Source of the DNA: Bacillota bacterium
Lineage (GTDB): Bacteria > Bacillota > UBA994
DNA length: 12,866 nucleotides
Assembly (NCBI GenBank): GCA_018725275.1
Contig: QLUC01000042.1
Location: 1 to 12,866 of the forward strand
Direction of reading: 5' to 3'
The notes under the pieces: model-generated
Database searches by the model: none
What the model saw: the letters and a program-made list of their open reading frames with translations, nothing else
Told to the model about the DNA's origin: nothing
Program-made: the position numbers and the translations under genes
Shown: positions 1 to 7,690 of the stretch, one piece after another
Position numbering within the stretch: position 1 is the stretch's first letter
Layout: each line of letters begins with the position of its first letter

Positions 1-110
1 ACCACTATTTTATGTGGAGCAGGCAGGTTCTAGCACCGCACCCAGGGTGGTAGGCAGGACTTTGCTGAGCGGTGACGAATATTGTGGAAGGCTCACTGAA
101 GGCTATATTA

Positions 111-118
111 GAGGAAGG
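111..118 (+). promoter_or_regulatory. Ribosome binding site that sets the start of the solute-binding protein
   Basis: The purine-rich GAGGAAGG lies 10 bases before an in-frame TTG at 129. That TTG opens a classic positively charged plus hydrophobic N-terminus (KKR followed by a run of V, L, F and I). The upstream in-frame GTG codons at 72 and 84 have no comparable SD and would place about 15-19 polar residues ahead of the export signal. The TTG at 129 is therefore preferred. Confidence 0.6.
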
Positions 119-128
119 ATGGTGGCCA

Positions 129-1643
129 TTGAAAAAGAGAGTGGCCTGGTTGTTGTCATTCGCGCTATTATTCGTTATTCCTACTGTTCTGCTACCCAGG
201 GTTCTCTTAGGGCGCGAGGGCAAAGCAACCCCCTTGCTGGTGGCCATCGGTGGGGAGCCTATTTCGCTCGATCCCTTTAATGTCGTCGACCATCTTTCTC
301 CGGTTATCCAGCAAAACATCTTTGAGGGGCTACTGACCTTGGGGGACAACAACCAGGTGCGGCCGCAGTTGGCGCGAGAGTATAGCCTCAGCCCCGACGG
401 GCGAGCAATCACCTTCCTATTGCGGGAGGGGGTCGAATTTCATGACGGAACAAGCTTTGATGCGGCAGCGGTCAAGGCCAATTTTGATTTCTTGCTCGAC
501 CCCCAAAACGAGATGGCGCGCCGTGACTTATTTGACTTTGTGACCGACATAGTCATCAATTCGCGTTACTCCATCACCTTTAAGGTAGACCGGCCGCATT
601 ATGCCCTGGCCTACTTTTTTGCGCATCCCCAAGCCAGTCTTAAATCCGCTCGCGAGCTAGAAAAGCGCCTGCAAGACAGGACCTACAATCTCACCCATAC
701 CGCAGTGGGCACCGGGCCATTTAAGCTGCGGCAATGGTATGGTGGCCGGCGCCTTGAGCTGGTCGCCAACGAAGATTATTGGAACAAAGAAGCTATGCCA
801 CGCGTGTCTGGGATAACATTCCTTTTTTTGCATGAAGCAACGGAGCGCGTTGCCATGCTAAAAAAAGGTGAAGTTGAGATTATTTATGATCTCACCTCCT
901 TAGAGGGAGAAGAGTTAGAGGGCGAGCAAAGCCTAAAGCTGCTGACTATGCCGAGGCAGGGGCTGTACTACATAGGTTTAGATCTCCAACTACCGCACTT
1001 TCGCGACGTGCGCGTGCGCCAAGCGATGAACTATGTGCTGGATAGAGAACGCCTGCTGCGCGCCTTAGCCATCGCCGGGCGCCCCGCGACAGGCCCCCTG
1101 TCGCCGACAGTGTTTGGGCACCATAGTCTCGCCCCGCGGGATTTCGACCTCGCTCGGGCGCGGGAGCTCATGCTAGCCGCCGGGCAGGCGGGTGGTTTTG
1201 CCGTCACCTTGCACACTAGGGATAGTTACATCTACCGCGTCACCGCCCTAGAAGTGGCCCGTCAGCTGGCGGCCATCAACATAAAAGTCGAAGTGGTTAC
1301 CCATAGTGCCGGCGACCTCTTTACGCTGCTTGATTCTGAAAGCCCGGTGGATATGTGGGTGGGGTACTCTGTGCCCCATACCGGGGAAGCAGACGCACAG
1401 TTGCGGGCAGACTTTGCACCCTTCCGGCCGCTCCTCGACCAAGCGCGATCCATGACTGAACTTTCTCGGGCCCTCGATGCATACCGGCAGGTGCAACAGA
1501 CAATCTATAATGATGCCCACTGGCTCTTCCTCTTCTATCCCACCATCCGGGCGGCAGCACATAACAATGTCCGTGGGCTGCACAGTCATCCTTCGGGAGT
1601 GTTCATGCTGCGCGGAGCCTACCGTGAGGCGGACAAGAGGTAG
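129..1643 (+). CDS. ABC transporter substrate-binding protein, family 5 (oligopeptide/dipeptide/nickel type)
   Basis: This is the extracytoplasmic binding component of a peptide- or nickel-type ABC importer. The mature part starts with the family hallmark GGEPISLDPF, followed by IQQNIFEGLL, LSPDGRAITFLLREGVEFHDG and the very conserved AVGTGPFKL, then NEDYW and a late DVRVRQAMNYVLDRERLL block. All are typical of SBP_bac_5, and the length of about 504 residues is normal for the family. The first 25 or so residues from the TTG start form a basic (KKR) plus hydrophobic signal or anchor. There is no cysteine lipobox, which is unusual for a Gram-positive binding protein, so it may stay anchored by an uncleaved TM segment. 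A longer form from GTG 72 (523 aa) is possible. No permease or ATPase of the importer follows; they may lie upstream of the window. The substrate cannot be told from sequence. Family assignment is firm; start and substrate are less certain. Confidence 0.9.
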   Translation: MKKRVAWLLSFALLFVIPTVLLPRVLLGREGKATPLLVAIGGEPISLDPFNVVDHLSPVIQQNIFEGLLTLGDNNQVRPQLAREYSLSPDGRAITFLLREGVEFHDGTSFDAAAVKANFDFLLDPQNEMARRDLFDFVTDIVINSRYSITFKVDRPHYALAYFFAHPQASLKSARELEKRLQDRTYNLTHTAVGTGPFKLRQWYGGRRLELVANEDYWNKEAMPRVSGITFLFLHEATERVAMLKKGEVEIIYDLTSLEGEELEGEQSLKLLTMPRQGLYYIGLDLQLPHFRDVRVRQAMNYVLDRERLLRALAIAGRPATGPLSPTVFGHHSLAPRDFDLARARELMLAAGQAGGFAVTLHTRDSYIYRVTALEVARQLAAINIKVEVVTHSAGDLFTLLDSESPVDMWVGYSVPHTGEADAQLRADFAPFRPLLDQARSMTELSRALDAYRQVQQTIYNDAHWLFLFYPTIRAAAHNNVRGLHSHPSGVFMLRGAYREADKR

Positions 1644-1676
1644 TGGAGGGTAATAATCGGTGAAGGACTGAAAAAA

Positions 1677-3152
1677 ATGGCAAATTACGACCCCTCTCAA
1701 GGTGCCGCTTGGCATCTCGAAAACACCTATGCGAGCCTGCCGACCACCTTTTATGCTAACGTCAAGCCAACCCGGGTACGCGCCCCTAAAGTGGTCGTGA
1801 AAAACAGTGCTTTAGGTGCCAGCCTGGGGCTAGACATGAACGACTTAGAGGGCGATCGGGGTGCGGCTACTTTCGCCGGCAATCTTCTGCCGGAAGGCGC
1901 CAAGCCCCTGGCCCAGGCGTATGCCGGGCATCAGTTCGGTCACTTCACGATGCTCGGGGATGGCCGAGCTGTGCTCCTAGGCGAGCAAGTGACGCCTTTG
2001 GGGTGCCGACTAGATATTCAGCTAAAAGGAGCGGGGCGAACTCCCTATTCCCGTGGGGGCGACGGCCGGGCTACTCTGGGACCGATGCTGAGGGAGTATC
2101 TTATCAGCGAAGCCATGCATGCCCTAGGCATCCCCACCAGCCGTAGCTTAGCGGTGGTCACCACCGGGGAAACGGTCATGCGCGATACGCCTTTGCCGGG
2201 GGCCATCCTCACCCGAGTCGCGGCCAGCCATATCCGCGTTGGCACTTTTCAGTATGCCGCTCACTACTGTTCCCCCGCAGAACTAAAGAACCTGGCAGAT
2301 TACACCATCAGGCGTCATTTTCCAGATATTGAGCAGACGGAGGGCCGCTATCTCTTTTTCCTGCAAGCGGTCACTAAGCGCCAGGCCGAGCTTATTGCCA
2401 AGTGGCAGTTAGTTGGCTTTGTCCACGGGGTCATGAACACGGACAATATGGCAGTTAGCGGCGAGACCATAGATTACGGCCCTTGCGCCTTTATGGACAA
2501 CTATGATCCCGCCACGGTCTTTAGTTCCATTGACCACAGCGGGCGCTATGCCTATGGTCATCAGCCGCGCGTAGCCGCATGGAACCTCGCCCGCCTAGCA
2601 GAAGCTTTCCTGCCTCTCTTGCCCCAGGGTGAAGACACGGCGGTGGGGATTGCGAACGACGTTATAGGTCATTTTCCCGTCCTGTACAAGCAGGCGTGGC
2701 TCTCTGGCATGCGCGGGAAGCTCGGCATTTTTAATGAGGAAGAGGCCGACCTGTCCCTAGCAGAGGATTTGCTCCGCATGATGCAGGAACAAAGGGCTGA
2801 CTATACGAATACCTTCTTGGCCTTGACTTTTGAGGAGAGGTCCGATATGGAGTTTTTTAGCAGCACTGGGTATGCGGCGTGGCAGGCCAGGTGGCAGTCG
2901 AGGCTACATCGGCAACCACAATCAGGACCGGAGATAAAGCAGTTGATGCAGGCGTGTAACCCGGTGCTCATCCCGCGCAATCATCGCGTCGAAGAGGCAC
3001 TGCGGGAGGCCGTGACCCATCAGGACTACAGCTTGTTTGAAAATCTCCTGGCAGCTCTATCCGCGCCCTTTACAGCTGACCCAAAGTACAGCCATTATCG
3101 GGCGGCACCAAGCCCAACCTCTCTCCCCTACAAGACCTTTTGTGGCACATAA
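1677..3152 (+). CDS. selO: Protein adenylyltransferase SelO (YdiU/UPF0061 family)
   Basis: SelO is a pseudokinase-fold enzyme that transfers AMP from ATP to Ser, Thr or Tyr of target proteins and is linked to redox stress in characterised bacteria. The 491-residue length fits bacterial members. Conserved blocks run in order: QAYAGHQFGHF (about 79-90), GDGRA with R97, QLKGAGRTPYSRGGDGRA with K117, LREYLISEAM with E140, R180, R187, HGVMNTDNM with D256/N257, and DYGPCAFMD with D266. These match the catalytic Lys, Glu, Arg, Asp and Asn set described for the Pseudomonas syringae enzyme at a constant offset of four, so it should be active. The protein ends FCGT, giving a Cys at the antepenultimate position where animal SelO has selenocysteine. 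C270 is a plausible disulfide partner, as in E. coli SelO. The ATG is preceded by GAAGGA nine bases upstream. The gene starts 33 bases after the binding-protein gene and may be co-transcribed; it converges with pepF. Confidence 0.96.
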   Translation: MANYDPSQGAAWHLENTYASLPTTFYANVKPTRVRAPKVVVKNSALGASLGLDMNDLEGDRGAATFAGNLLPEGAKPLAQAYAGHQFGHFTMLGDGRAVLLGEQVTPLGCRLDIQLKGAGRTPYSRGGDGRATLGPMLREYLISEAMHALGIPTSRSLAVVTTGETVMRDTPLPGAILTRVAASHIRVGTFQYAAHYCSPAELKNLADYTIRRHFPDIEQTEGRYLFFLQAVTKRQAELIAKWQLVGFVHGVMNTDNMAVSGETIDYGPCAFMDNYDPATVFSSIDHSGRYAYGHQPRVAAWNLARLAEAFLPLLPQGEDTAVGIANDVIGHFPVLYKQAWLSGMRGKLGIFNEEEADLSLAEDLLRMMQEQRADYTNTFLALTFEERSDMEFFSSTGYAAWQARWQSRLHRQPQSGPEIKQLMQACNPVLIPRNHRVEEALREAVTHQDYSLFENLLAALSAPFTADPKYSHYRAAPSPTSLPYKTFCGT

Positions 3153-3157
3153 GAAAG

Positions 3158-3196
3158 AACCTCAGAGCGGGCCTTCCTTGGTCCCGCGCTGAGGTT
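3158..3196. terminator. Hairpin between convergent selO and pepF, probable bidirectional terminator
   Basis: Bases 3158-3171 pair with 3183-3196, giving a 14-pair GC-rich stem with one A-G mismatch and an 11-base loop. It sits 5 bases after the selO stop and 12 bases beyond the pepF stop. On the - strand the stem is followed by a T-rich run (CTTTCTT), so it is best as the pepF terminator. On the + strand the following bases are poor in T, so termination of selO would be weaker. Confidence 0.7.
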
Positions 3197-3208
3197 CGCA
3201 GTCTAGCT

Positions 3209-4993
3209 TTAGGGTTGTTGCCCCTCTGTCAAGGCGAGAAATTCATCTAACTCGGATAGAGCTGCGTCGATCGCCGCCTGCCAGAACCCTTGCTCTCCTA
3301 GATCGACCCCGAGGTGGTGCATGGCCAAGTCCTCGACCTTCATGCTGCCCGTGTCGCGCAGTAGCGCGACATACTTGGGCGCAAAGGAGAGACCTTCCTT
3401 GGTGGCCTGCGCATATACCCCCGTGGCAAAGAGGTAGCCAAAGGTATAGGGGAAGTTGTAAAAGGGCACCCCGGTGTTGTAGAAGTGCAGCTTAGACGCC
3501 CAAAAATGCGGATGGTACTCGTCAAGGCTGTTGGCGAAGGCTTCTTTCTGGGCCTCGACCATGAGTTCGTTCAGGCGGGCCTTGCTTACCGGGCCCTTGC
3601 TGCGTTCGGCGTAGAAGCGTGTCTCGAATAAGAAGCGGCAGGCAATGTTCATCAGCAAGGTGACCGCCCGCTGCAGCTTATCCTCGATGAGCAGGACCTT
3701 CTCTTTTTGGCTCTTGGCCTGAGATACGGCAGCATCGGCCACGATTACCTCGGCAAAAGTGGAGGCTGTCTCGGCGACGTTCATGGCGTACTGCTGGGCC
3801 ATGGGGGGCAGGTCGTTCATTACCGATTGGTGGAAAGCATGCCCGAGTTCATGGGCGAGAGTGGCGACATTGTTCATGGTGCCCGAGAACGTCATGAAGA
3901 CACGCGACTCCTGCTTTTCGGGGAAGGTAGTGCAAAAAGCGCCGGGACGCTTCCCTGGTCGGTCCTCGGCCTCTACCCAACGCTTGGCAAAGCAGGCCGC
4001 AGTGAAATCTGCCATGGGCGGGTCGATGCGGCGGAACTGCTCGATGATAAAGGTAGCCGCTTGGTCAAAAGACATCTTCCCGTCCCCCTCGGCGCTGGGG
4101 GCCGTGACATCGTGCCAGCTGAGCAGTCCGGTGCCGAGGAGCTCTTTCTTGCGCTCTAAATATTTGACGAGTCGCGCCTTATTTTGGTCGATGGCCGACC
4201 ACATGGCCGCGAGGGTTTTCGGTTCCATGCGGTTGTAGTCTAGCGGCTCATAGAGCACGTCGTCCCACTTACGGTGGCGATAGAGGCTAAGCCGGTAACC
4301 CGCCAAGTTGTTTAAGGCCAGCGCGCAGAAATCTGCCTCCTTCGCCCAAGCCTCTTCCCAGCGCGCGAAGACATGGCTGCGGAAGGCGCGGTCGGGGCTA
4401 GACATCATGTTGGCCGCTTGGCCGGGTGAAACATAGGCAGTCCTGCCGTCCTGCAAAATGGGAATCGTCATGCGGCCGACCACGGTGTCGTAGAGGCTTG
4501 ACCAGCCGTGGTAACCATCTACCGATAGGTCGTTGACTAGGGTCTCTTGGGCGGTGGGCATTTTTTCTTTGGCGCGCCGGCGGCGCTCCTCTAAGTTAAA
4601 TTGCAGAGCCTTGAGGTGCGGTGTGCTAAGCAACAGCGCCCACTCCTCGTCGCCTAAGTCGATGAGGTTTTGGTCAAGTTGGGTGAGGACGGAGGCGAAG
4701 CCTGCGCCGATGGCCCTGACCCTCCCCCCGAGCAGTTTCGCTTGCTCATCTTTGACATTTTGGGCGGTCAGGCAGCCGACAAAGGCGCCGGCATGGCGCA
4801 TCCGGCTGGCGATCTTTTGAACTTCGGTTAGTAAAGCAGCACACTCGGTTACTCCGGCATTGGCCGGGTCAGAAACTTTGGTGAGTAACGTCCGTACATC
4901 CACTTGGAGGTTCTCGATGTAGGACGCGTAGGTTGTGGACTCACTGCCTCCGGCGAATATGGAGTCAAGATCCCAGTTTTGTTCGTAAACCAT
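3209..4993 (-). CDS. pepF: Oligoendopeptidase, M3 family (PepF/PepB type)
   Basis: This is a cytoplasmic zinc metallopeptidase that cleaves short peptides. The 594-residue protein carries the zinc motif HELGHAFH (H381, E382, H385), with the third ligand most likely E408 in NVAETAS, spaced as in thimet oligopeptidase. The C-terminal FYNFPYTFGYLFATGVYA block, which is typical of PepF-type M3 enzymes, is also present. The N-terminal helical region (about 1-200) fits the oligoendopeptidase F N-terminal domain. The start is secure: ATG at 4993-4991 with AAGGAGGGG at 5006-4998, four bases upstream. A good promoter lies just ahead at 5060-5032, and a hairpin terminator follows the stop, so it is probably a single-gene unit, divergent from the kinase operon and convergent with selO. 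A role in peptide recycling, perhaps of peptides imported with the nearby binding protein, is only an inference. Confidence 0.96.
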   Translation of the reverse strand: MVYEQNWDLDSIFAGGSESTTYASYIENLQVDVRTLLTKVSDPANAGVTECAALLTEVQKIASRMRHAGAFVGCLTAQNVKDEQAKLLGGRVRAIGAGFASVLTQLDQNLIDLGDEEWALLLSTPHLKALQFNLEERRRRAKEKMPTAQETLVNDLSVDGYHGWSSLYDTVVGRMTIPILQDGRTAYVSPGQAANMMSSPDRAFRSHVFARWEEAWAKEADFCALALNNLAGYRLSLYRHRKWDDVLYEPLDYNRMEPKTLAAMWSAIDQNKARLVKYLERKKELLGTGLLSWHDVTAPSAEGDGKMSFDQAATFIIEQFRRIDPPMADFTAACFAKRWVEAEDRPGKRPGAFCTTFPEKQESRVFMTFSGTMNNVATLAHELGHAFHQSVMNDLPPMAQQYAMNVAETASTFAEVIVADAAVSQAKSQKEKVLLIEDKLQRAVTLLMNIACRFLFETRFYAERSKGPVSKARLNELMVEAQKEAFANSLDEYHPHFWASKLHFYNTGVPFYNFPYTFGYLFATGVYAQATKEGLSFAPKYVALLRDTGSMKVEDLAMHHLGVDLGEQGFWQAAIDAALSELDEFLALTEGQQP

Positions 4994-5031
4994 GTTTCCC
5001 CTCCTTATCTTCTTGGTCAGTCTTCCCTGTA

Positions 5032-5060
5032 ATTGTACTTGAGGCCTCGGGTTGTGTAAA
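5032..5060 (-). promoter_or_regulatory. Sigma-A type promoter for pepF
   Basis: Read on the - strand, TTTACA (5060-5055) is followed by a 17-base spacer and TACAAT (5037-5032), each five of six matches to consensus. The -10 box lies about 38 bases upstream of the pepF ATG, leaving room for a short leader with the SD. The spacer contains the perfect 8-base palindrome GAGGCCTC (5041-5048), a possible but unproven operator. Confidence 0.75.
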
Positions 5061-5080
5061 CCTCGCCGTGGAAAGAGTTG

Positions 5081-7690
5081 ATGGTCGTGGTAGCGTTAGT
5101 CTTCAATGCTCTATTGGCCCTCGGTAGCGCCGGCGTGGCCGGCATGCTGATGCTTTTTTCCTTTCGCCGGCATGCGGGGCTCACCAGAGCTTTTGTGTTC
5201 GCTTTCTTCGCGGCCTTGGTCGCTTATGGCAGTCCGGCTGGGAATGGTGTTGCCGTCTTTCCCCACTTCATCTACTATGTCGCCGCCTACTTTGGCGGTT
5301 GGTCTGCGCTGGTCTTGGCCGTCCTCTGCGGGCAAGGCGTGGCTACCTTCCTTGGTAACCCTGTGGTGGGGTTAGGCGTTGCCGCACTTAGCGCAGGTTT
5401 ATGGGGTTTAACTAACCATAGCACTCGAGTCCCAGCAAGGTGGCAGGAAGCCTTAGTCCGGCTCTGGCCGGCCCTCCTTTTCTTCGCGGCCCCGTCGCCG
5501 CATACTCTCCCCGAGCGGTTTTTGTCCGCTTTGGGCATGGCCATCTCGGTCGGAATGTGTTGGTATTTTTCCTCCCGTGGCCACCGCATCTTGGGTATGT
5601 GGCGATTTCTCGACAGCGCGGGCTATGTCCTGCTCATCGACGAGGGAAACTCCATCATTTTCGAGAGCAGCTCCTTGGCTCATAATGAAACACTCGCCAA
5701 GTGCCTGCGCTACGCTTTAATCAAGGAGAGAACTTTGGGGTTAGGGAATGACGGCTTTGGAGAGAAAGAGGTATATTTTAAAGAGGGTGGCGCCGAGCAT
5801 TTCTTTTTGCTGAAACTATCAAGCACCACTTTGCCGATGGGCGAGCACGGCTATGTGGCAGTGTTTCAGAACATTACCACAGTAAAGTCCATGCAAAAAC
5901 AGACACGGCAGTTCTTCAACCTGTCCCTGCATGGCTATGCCGTGCTCAGTTGCGAGGGAGAAATTTTACAAGTTAACCGCGCGCTCGCGCAATTACTGGG
6001 CAGTGAACCCAAAGCGATACTTGGTAAAAATTTTCAAGAAATTGTCGCGCCCCCAGAGATTGAGGAACTCTTGCTCATTTGGCGAACCCTAAAAGCTGGG
6101 TCCATTCGGCTGCAACATGGGAGGTGCACTCTCTTGACCGCCGACCAAGAAGAAATTTTCGTTTCCTGGTCGGGGAAATATATCCCGGGCGCGCGGGAAG
6201 TGCATGTGGTGGTGCAGGACATCGGGGCAGAGGTTCGGCGGCAGGTGCTCTGGCGACACCAAATTAATGAGCAGAAGAAGCAAGTGCAGCTGCTTGGGCT
6301 TGTACAGGAAAGCATCTTGGTGTATGACGACGAGCAAAGGTTGGTCTATGGCAATGCGGCAGCGGCGCGCCTGTATGGGATTGATGTGGCTAATATTCGC
6401 GGCGTCAATGTCGATACGCTCCTTTTGACGGACTACCCCAGGCCGCAGAGTGAAATCAAGGACGAGCTTTATAATTCAGGTACATGGGAGGGCACCATTA
6501 CTCGGGTAACACCAGAGGGTGCCAGGCTCACCCTCGAAGTGCGTCTATCGCTTAGCCGCCTCGGCTACGGTTTTCCGGTTGAGGTCATCGAACTCAGTAC
6601 GGATGTTACGGCCACTATGAATGCTTCGCGTCAGCAGAGACTCCTCGCGGCCGTTGTTGAGAGCACCGATGACGCGGTGCTAAGTACCGCGAGCGATGGT
6701 GCCATTGAGACGTGGAACAAGGGGGCCAGCCGTCTGTTTGGCTATGCACGGCACGAAGTCCTCGGTAAGCGCTTGGCAGAAATAATTCGACCTGAAAAGC
6801 GACAGATGCTCGAAAGTGCCTTGCTGACCGCACTAGCTGGGAACATCACCGCAGACTGTCGAGACATAATACCGCACCAGACAGGCAAAGAAATCTATAC
6901 TTCGGCAGTAATCGCGGGGCTGCGCAACGGCGATGGCCAGGCCAAGGGCATCTCCATTGTGGCGCGGGATGTGACAGCAGAACGACTGGTGGAGCGTGAG
7001 CTCCTTAAGATTGAAAAACTGAGGATTAGTGGGCAGGTGGCTGCCGGCATAGGGCATGAACTGCGTAATTCCTTGACTACGGTGCGGGGGTTCATGCAAC
7101 TGTTCAGCACCTACCAGGAATTTGCGGCGGTAAAAACATCCTTAGCGATAGTGCTCGACGACCTTTCTTCCGCTCACAAAATCACCACGAACTTTTTAGC
7201 GCTGGCCAGTGGTAAAGACGAAGTCCAAGTGCGCGGATCACTGAACGCCATAGTCGAAAGAGCGGTCGCCCGCTTGGCTGCGGAAGGGCTATGGGGTCGA
7301 CAGTCTTTCCGCCTCGAGTTAGGCCCGGTAGAGCCACTTTGGTTGTATGCCGGCGCTATTGAACATCTGGTCATTAATCTGGCCCGCAATGGGTTGCAGG
7401 CCATGGACGCGGGCGGCGTGCTCACCATCCGGACTATAACAACAGCCTCGGCTATCCTGCTGCAATGCAGCGACGTCGGCGAGGGCATTGCCGATAGTCT
7501 GGCCGACAAGGTGGGGACGCCCTTTTTTACCACTCGTGAAGGTAGTGCCGGTCTGGGTCTCACGGTGTGCGAGAGCATTGCCGCTTTGCATAGCGCAAAA
7601 ATAGGCTTTGTTTCTGATTCTTGGGGGACCACTTTTACCGTCGCCTTCCCGCGGGAGCAAGCGAAGGAGGAGGAAGGGCGATGCGGCTGA
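5081..7690 (+). CDS. Membrane PAS-domain sensor histidine kinase (first of a tandem pair)
   Basis: A sensor kinase expected to autophosphorylate on His and pass phosphate to a response regulator. Residues 1-165 hold about five hydrophobic segments (about 1-27, 38-53, 57-90, 93-110 and 128-163) resembling the 5TM LytS/YhcK-type sensor module. Then come a degenerate PAS-like region (175-268) and three PAS domains (about 277-385, 402-512 and 520-635; the last has the typical ETWNKGASRLFGY block). HisKA follows with phospho-acceptor H659 in GHELRNSLTT, then HATPase with N-box N766/N770, DVGEG around D798 and a GSAGLGL lid region. The acceptor motif has Ser where HExRNP kinases usually have Pro. 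ATG 5081 is chosen over the adjacent TTG 5078; the upstream GGAAAG SD is modest. The stop overlaps the next kinase by 10 bases, so translation is probably coupled. No response regulator is nearby and the signal is unknown. Confidence 0.92.
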   Translation: MVVVALVFNALLALGSAGVAGMLMLFSFRRHAGLTRAFVFAFFAALVAYGSPAGNGVAVFPHFIYYVAAYFGGWSALVLAVLCGQGVATFLGNPVVGLGVAALSAGLWGLTNHSTRVPARWQEALVRLWPALLFFAAPSPHTLPERFLSALGMAISVGMCWYFSSRGHRILGMWRFLDSAGYVLLIDEGNSIIFESSSLAHNETLAKCLRYALIKERTLGLGNDGFGEKEVYFKEGGAEHFFLLKLSSTTLPMGEHGYVAVFQNITTVKSMQKQTRQFFNLSLHGYAVLSCEGEILQVNRALAQLLGSEPKAILGKNFQEIVAPPEIEELLLIWRTLKAGSIRLQHGRCTLLTADQEEIFVSWSGKYIPGAREVHVVVQDIGAEVRRQVLWRHQINEQKKQVQLLGLVQESILVYDDEQRLVYGNAAAARLYGIDVANIRGVNVDTLLLTDYPRPQSEIKDELYNSGTWEGTITRVTPEGARLTLEVRLSLSRLGYGFPVEVIELSTDVTATMNASRQQRLLAAVVESTDDAVLSTASDGAIETWNKGASRLFGYARHEVLGKRLAEIIRPEKRQMLESALLTALAGNITADCRDIIPHQTGKEIYTSAVIAGLRNGDGQAKGISIVARDVTAERLVERELLKIEKLRISGQVAAGIGHELRNSLTTVRGFMQLFSTYQEFAAVKTSLAIVLDDLSSAHKITTNFLALASGKDEVQVRGSLNAIVERAVARLAAEGLWGRQSFRLELGPVEPLWLYAGAIEHLVINLARNGLQAMDAGGVLTIRTITTASAILLQCSDVGEGIADSLADKVGTPFFTTREGSAGLGLTVCESIAALHSAKIGFVSDSWGTTFTVAFPREQAKEEEGRCG
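7664..7673 (+). promoter_or_regulatory. Strong ribosome binding site fixing the second kinase start
   Basis: AAGGAGGAGG lies seven bases before the ATG at 7681, inside the end of the first kinase gene. It favours this ATG over the in-frame TTG at 7621, which would add 20 residues that overlap the upstream coding region and have no SD. The ATG also places a hydrophobic segment directly at the N-terminus. Confidence 0.75.

Noticed and set aside
82..109. Promoter-like TTGTGG, 16 bases, TATATT just upstream of the binding-protein gene
   Set aside because: Transcription would begin around 115-117, inside or after the SD at 111-118, leaving no usable ribosome site for TTG 129. Probably chance.
1..280. 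Open frame 2 from the left edge to 280, and short frame tails ending at 33 and 53, as the end of an upstream gene
   Set aside because: None shows a recognisable domain. The frame-2 stretch overlaps the well-supported binding-protein start, and the short tails are too brief to judge.
3707..4238. Two + strand open frames of 150-159 codons inside pepF
   Set aside because: They are antisense to the conserved zinc-motif region of pepF, and their translations resemble no known protein.
7621..7680. Upstream TTG start for the second kinase
   Set aside because: The strong SD at 7664-7673 points to ATG 7681, and the extra 20 residues would be an out-of-frame read of the first kinase.
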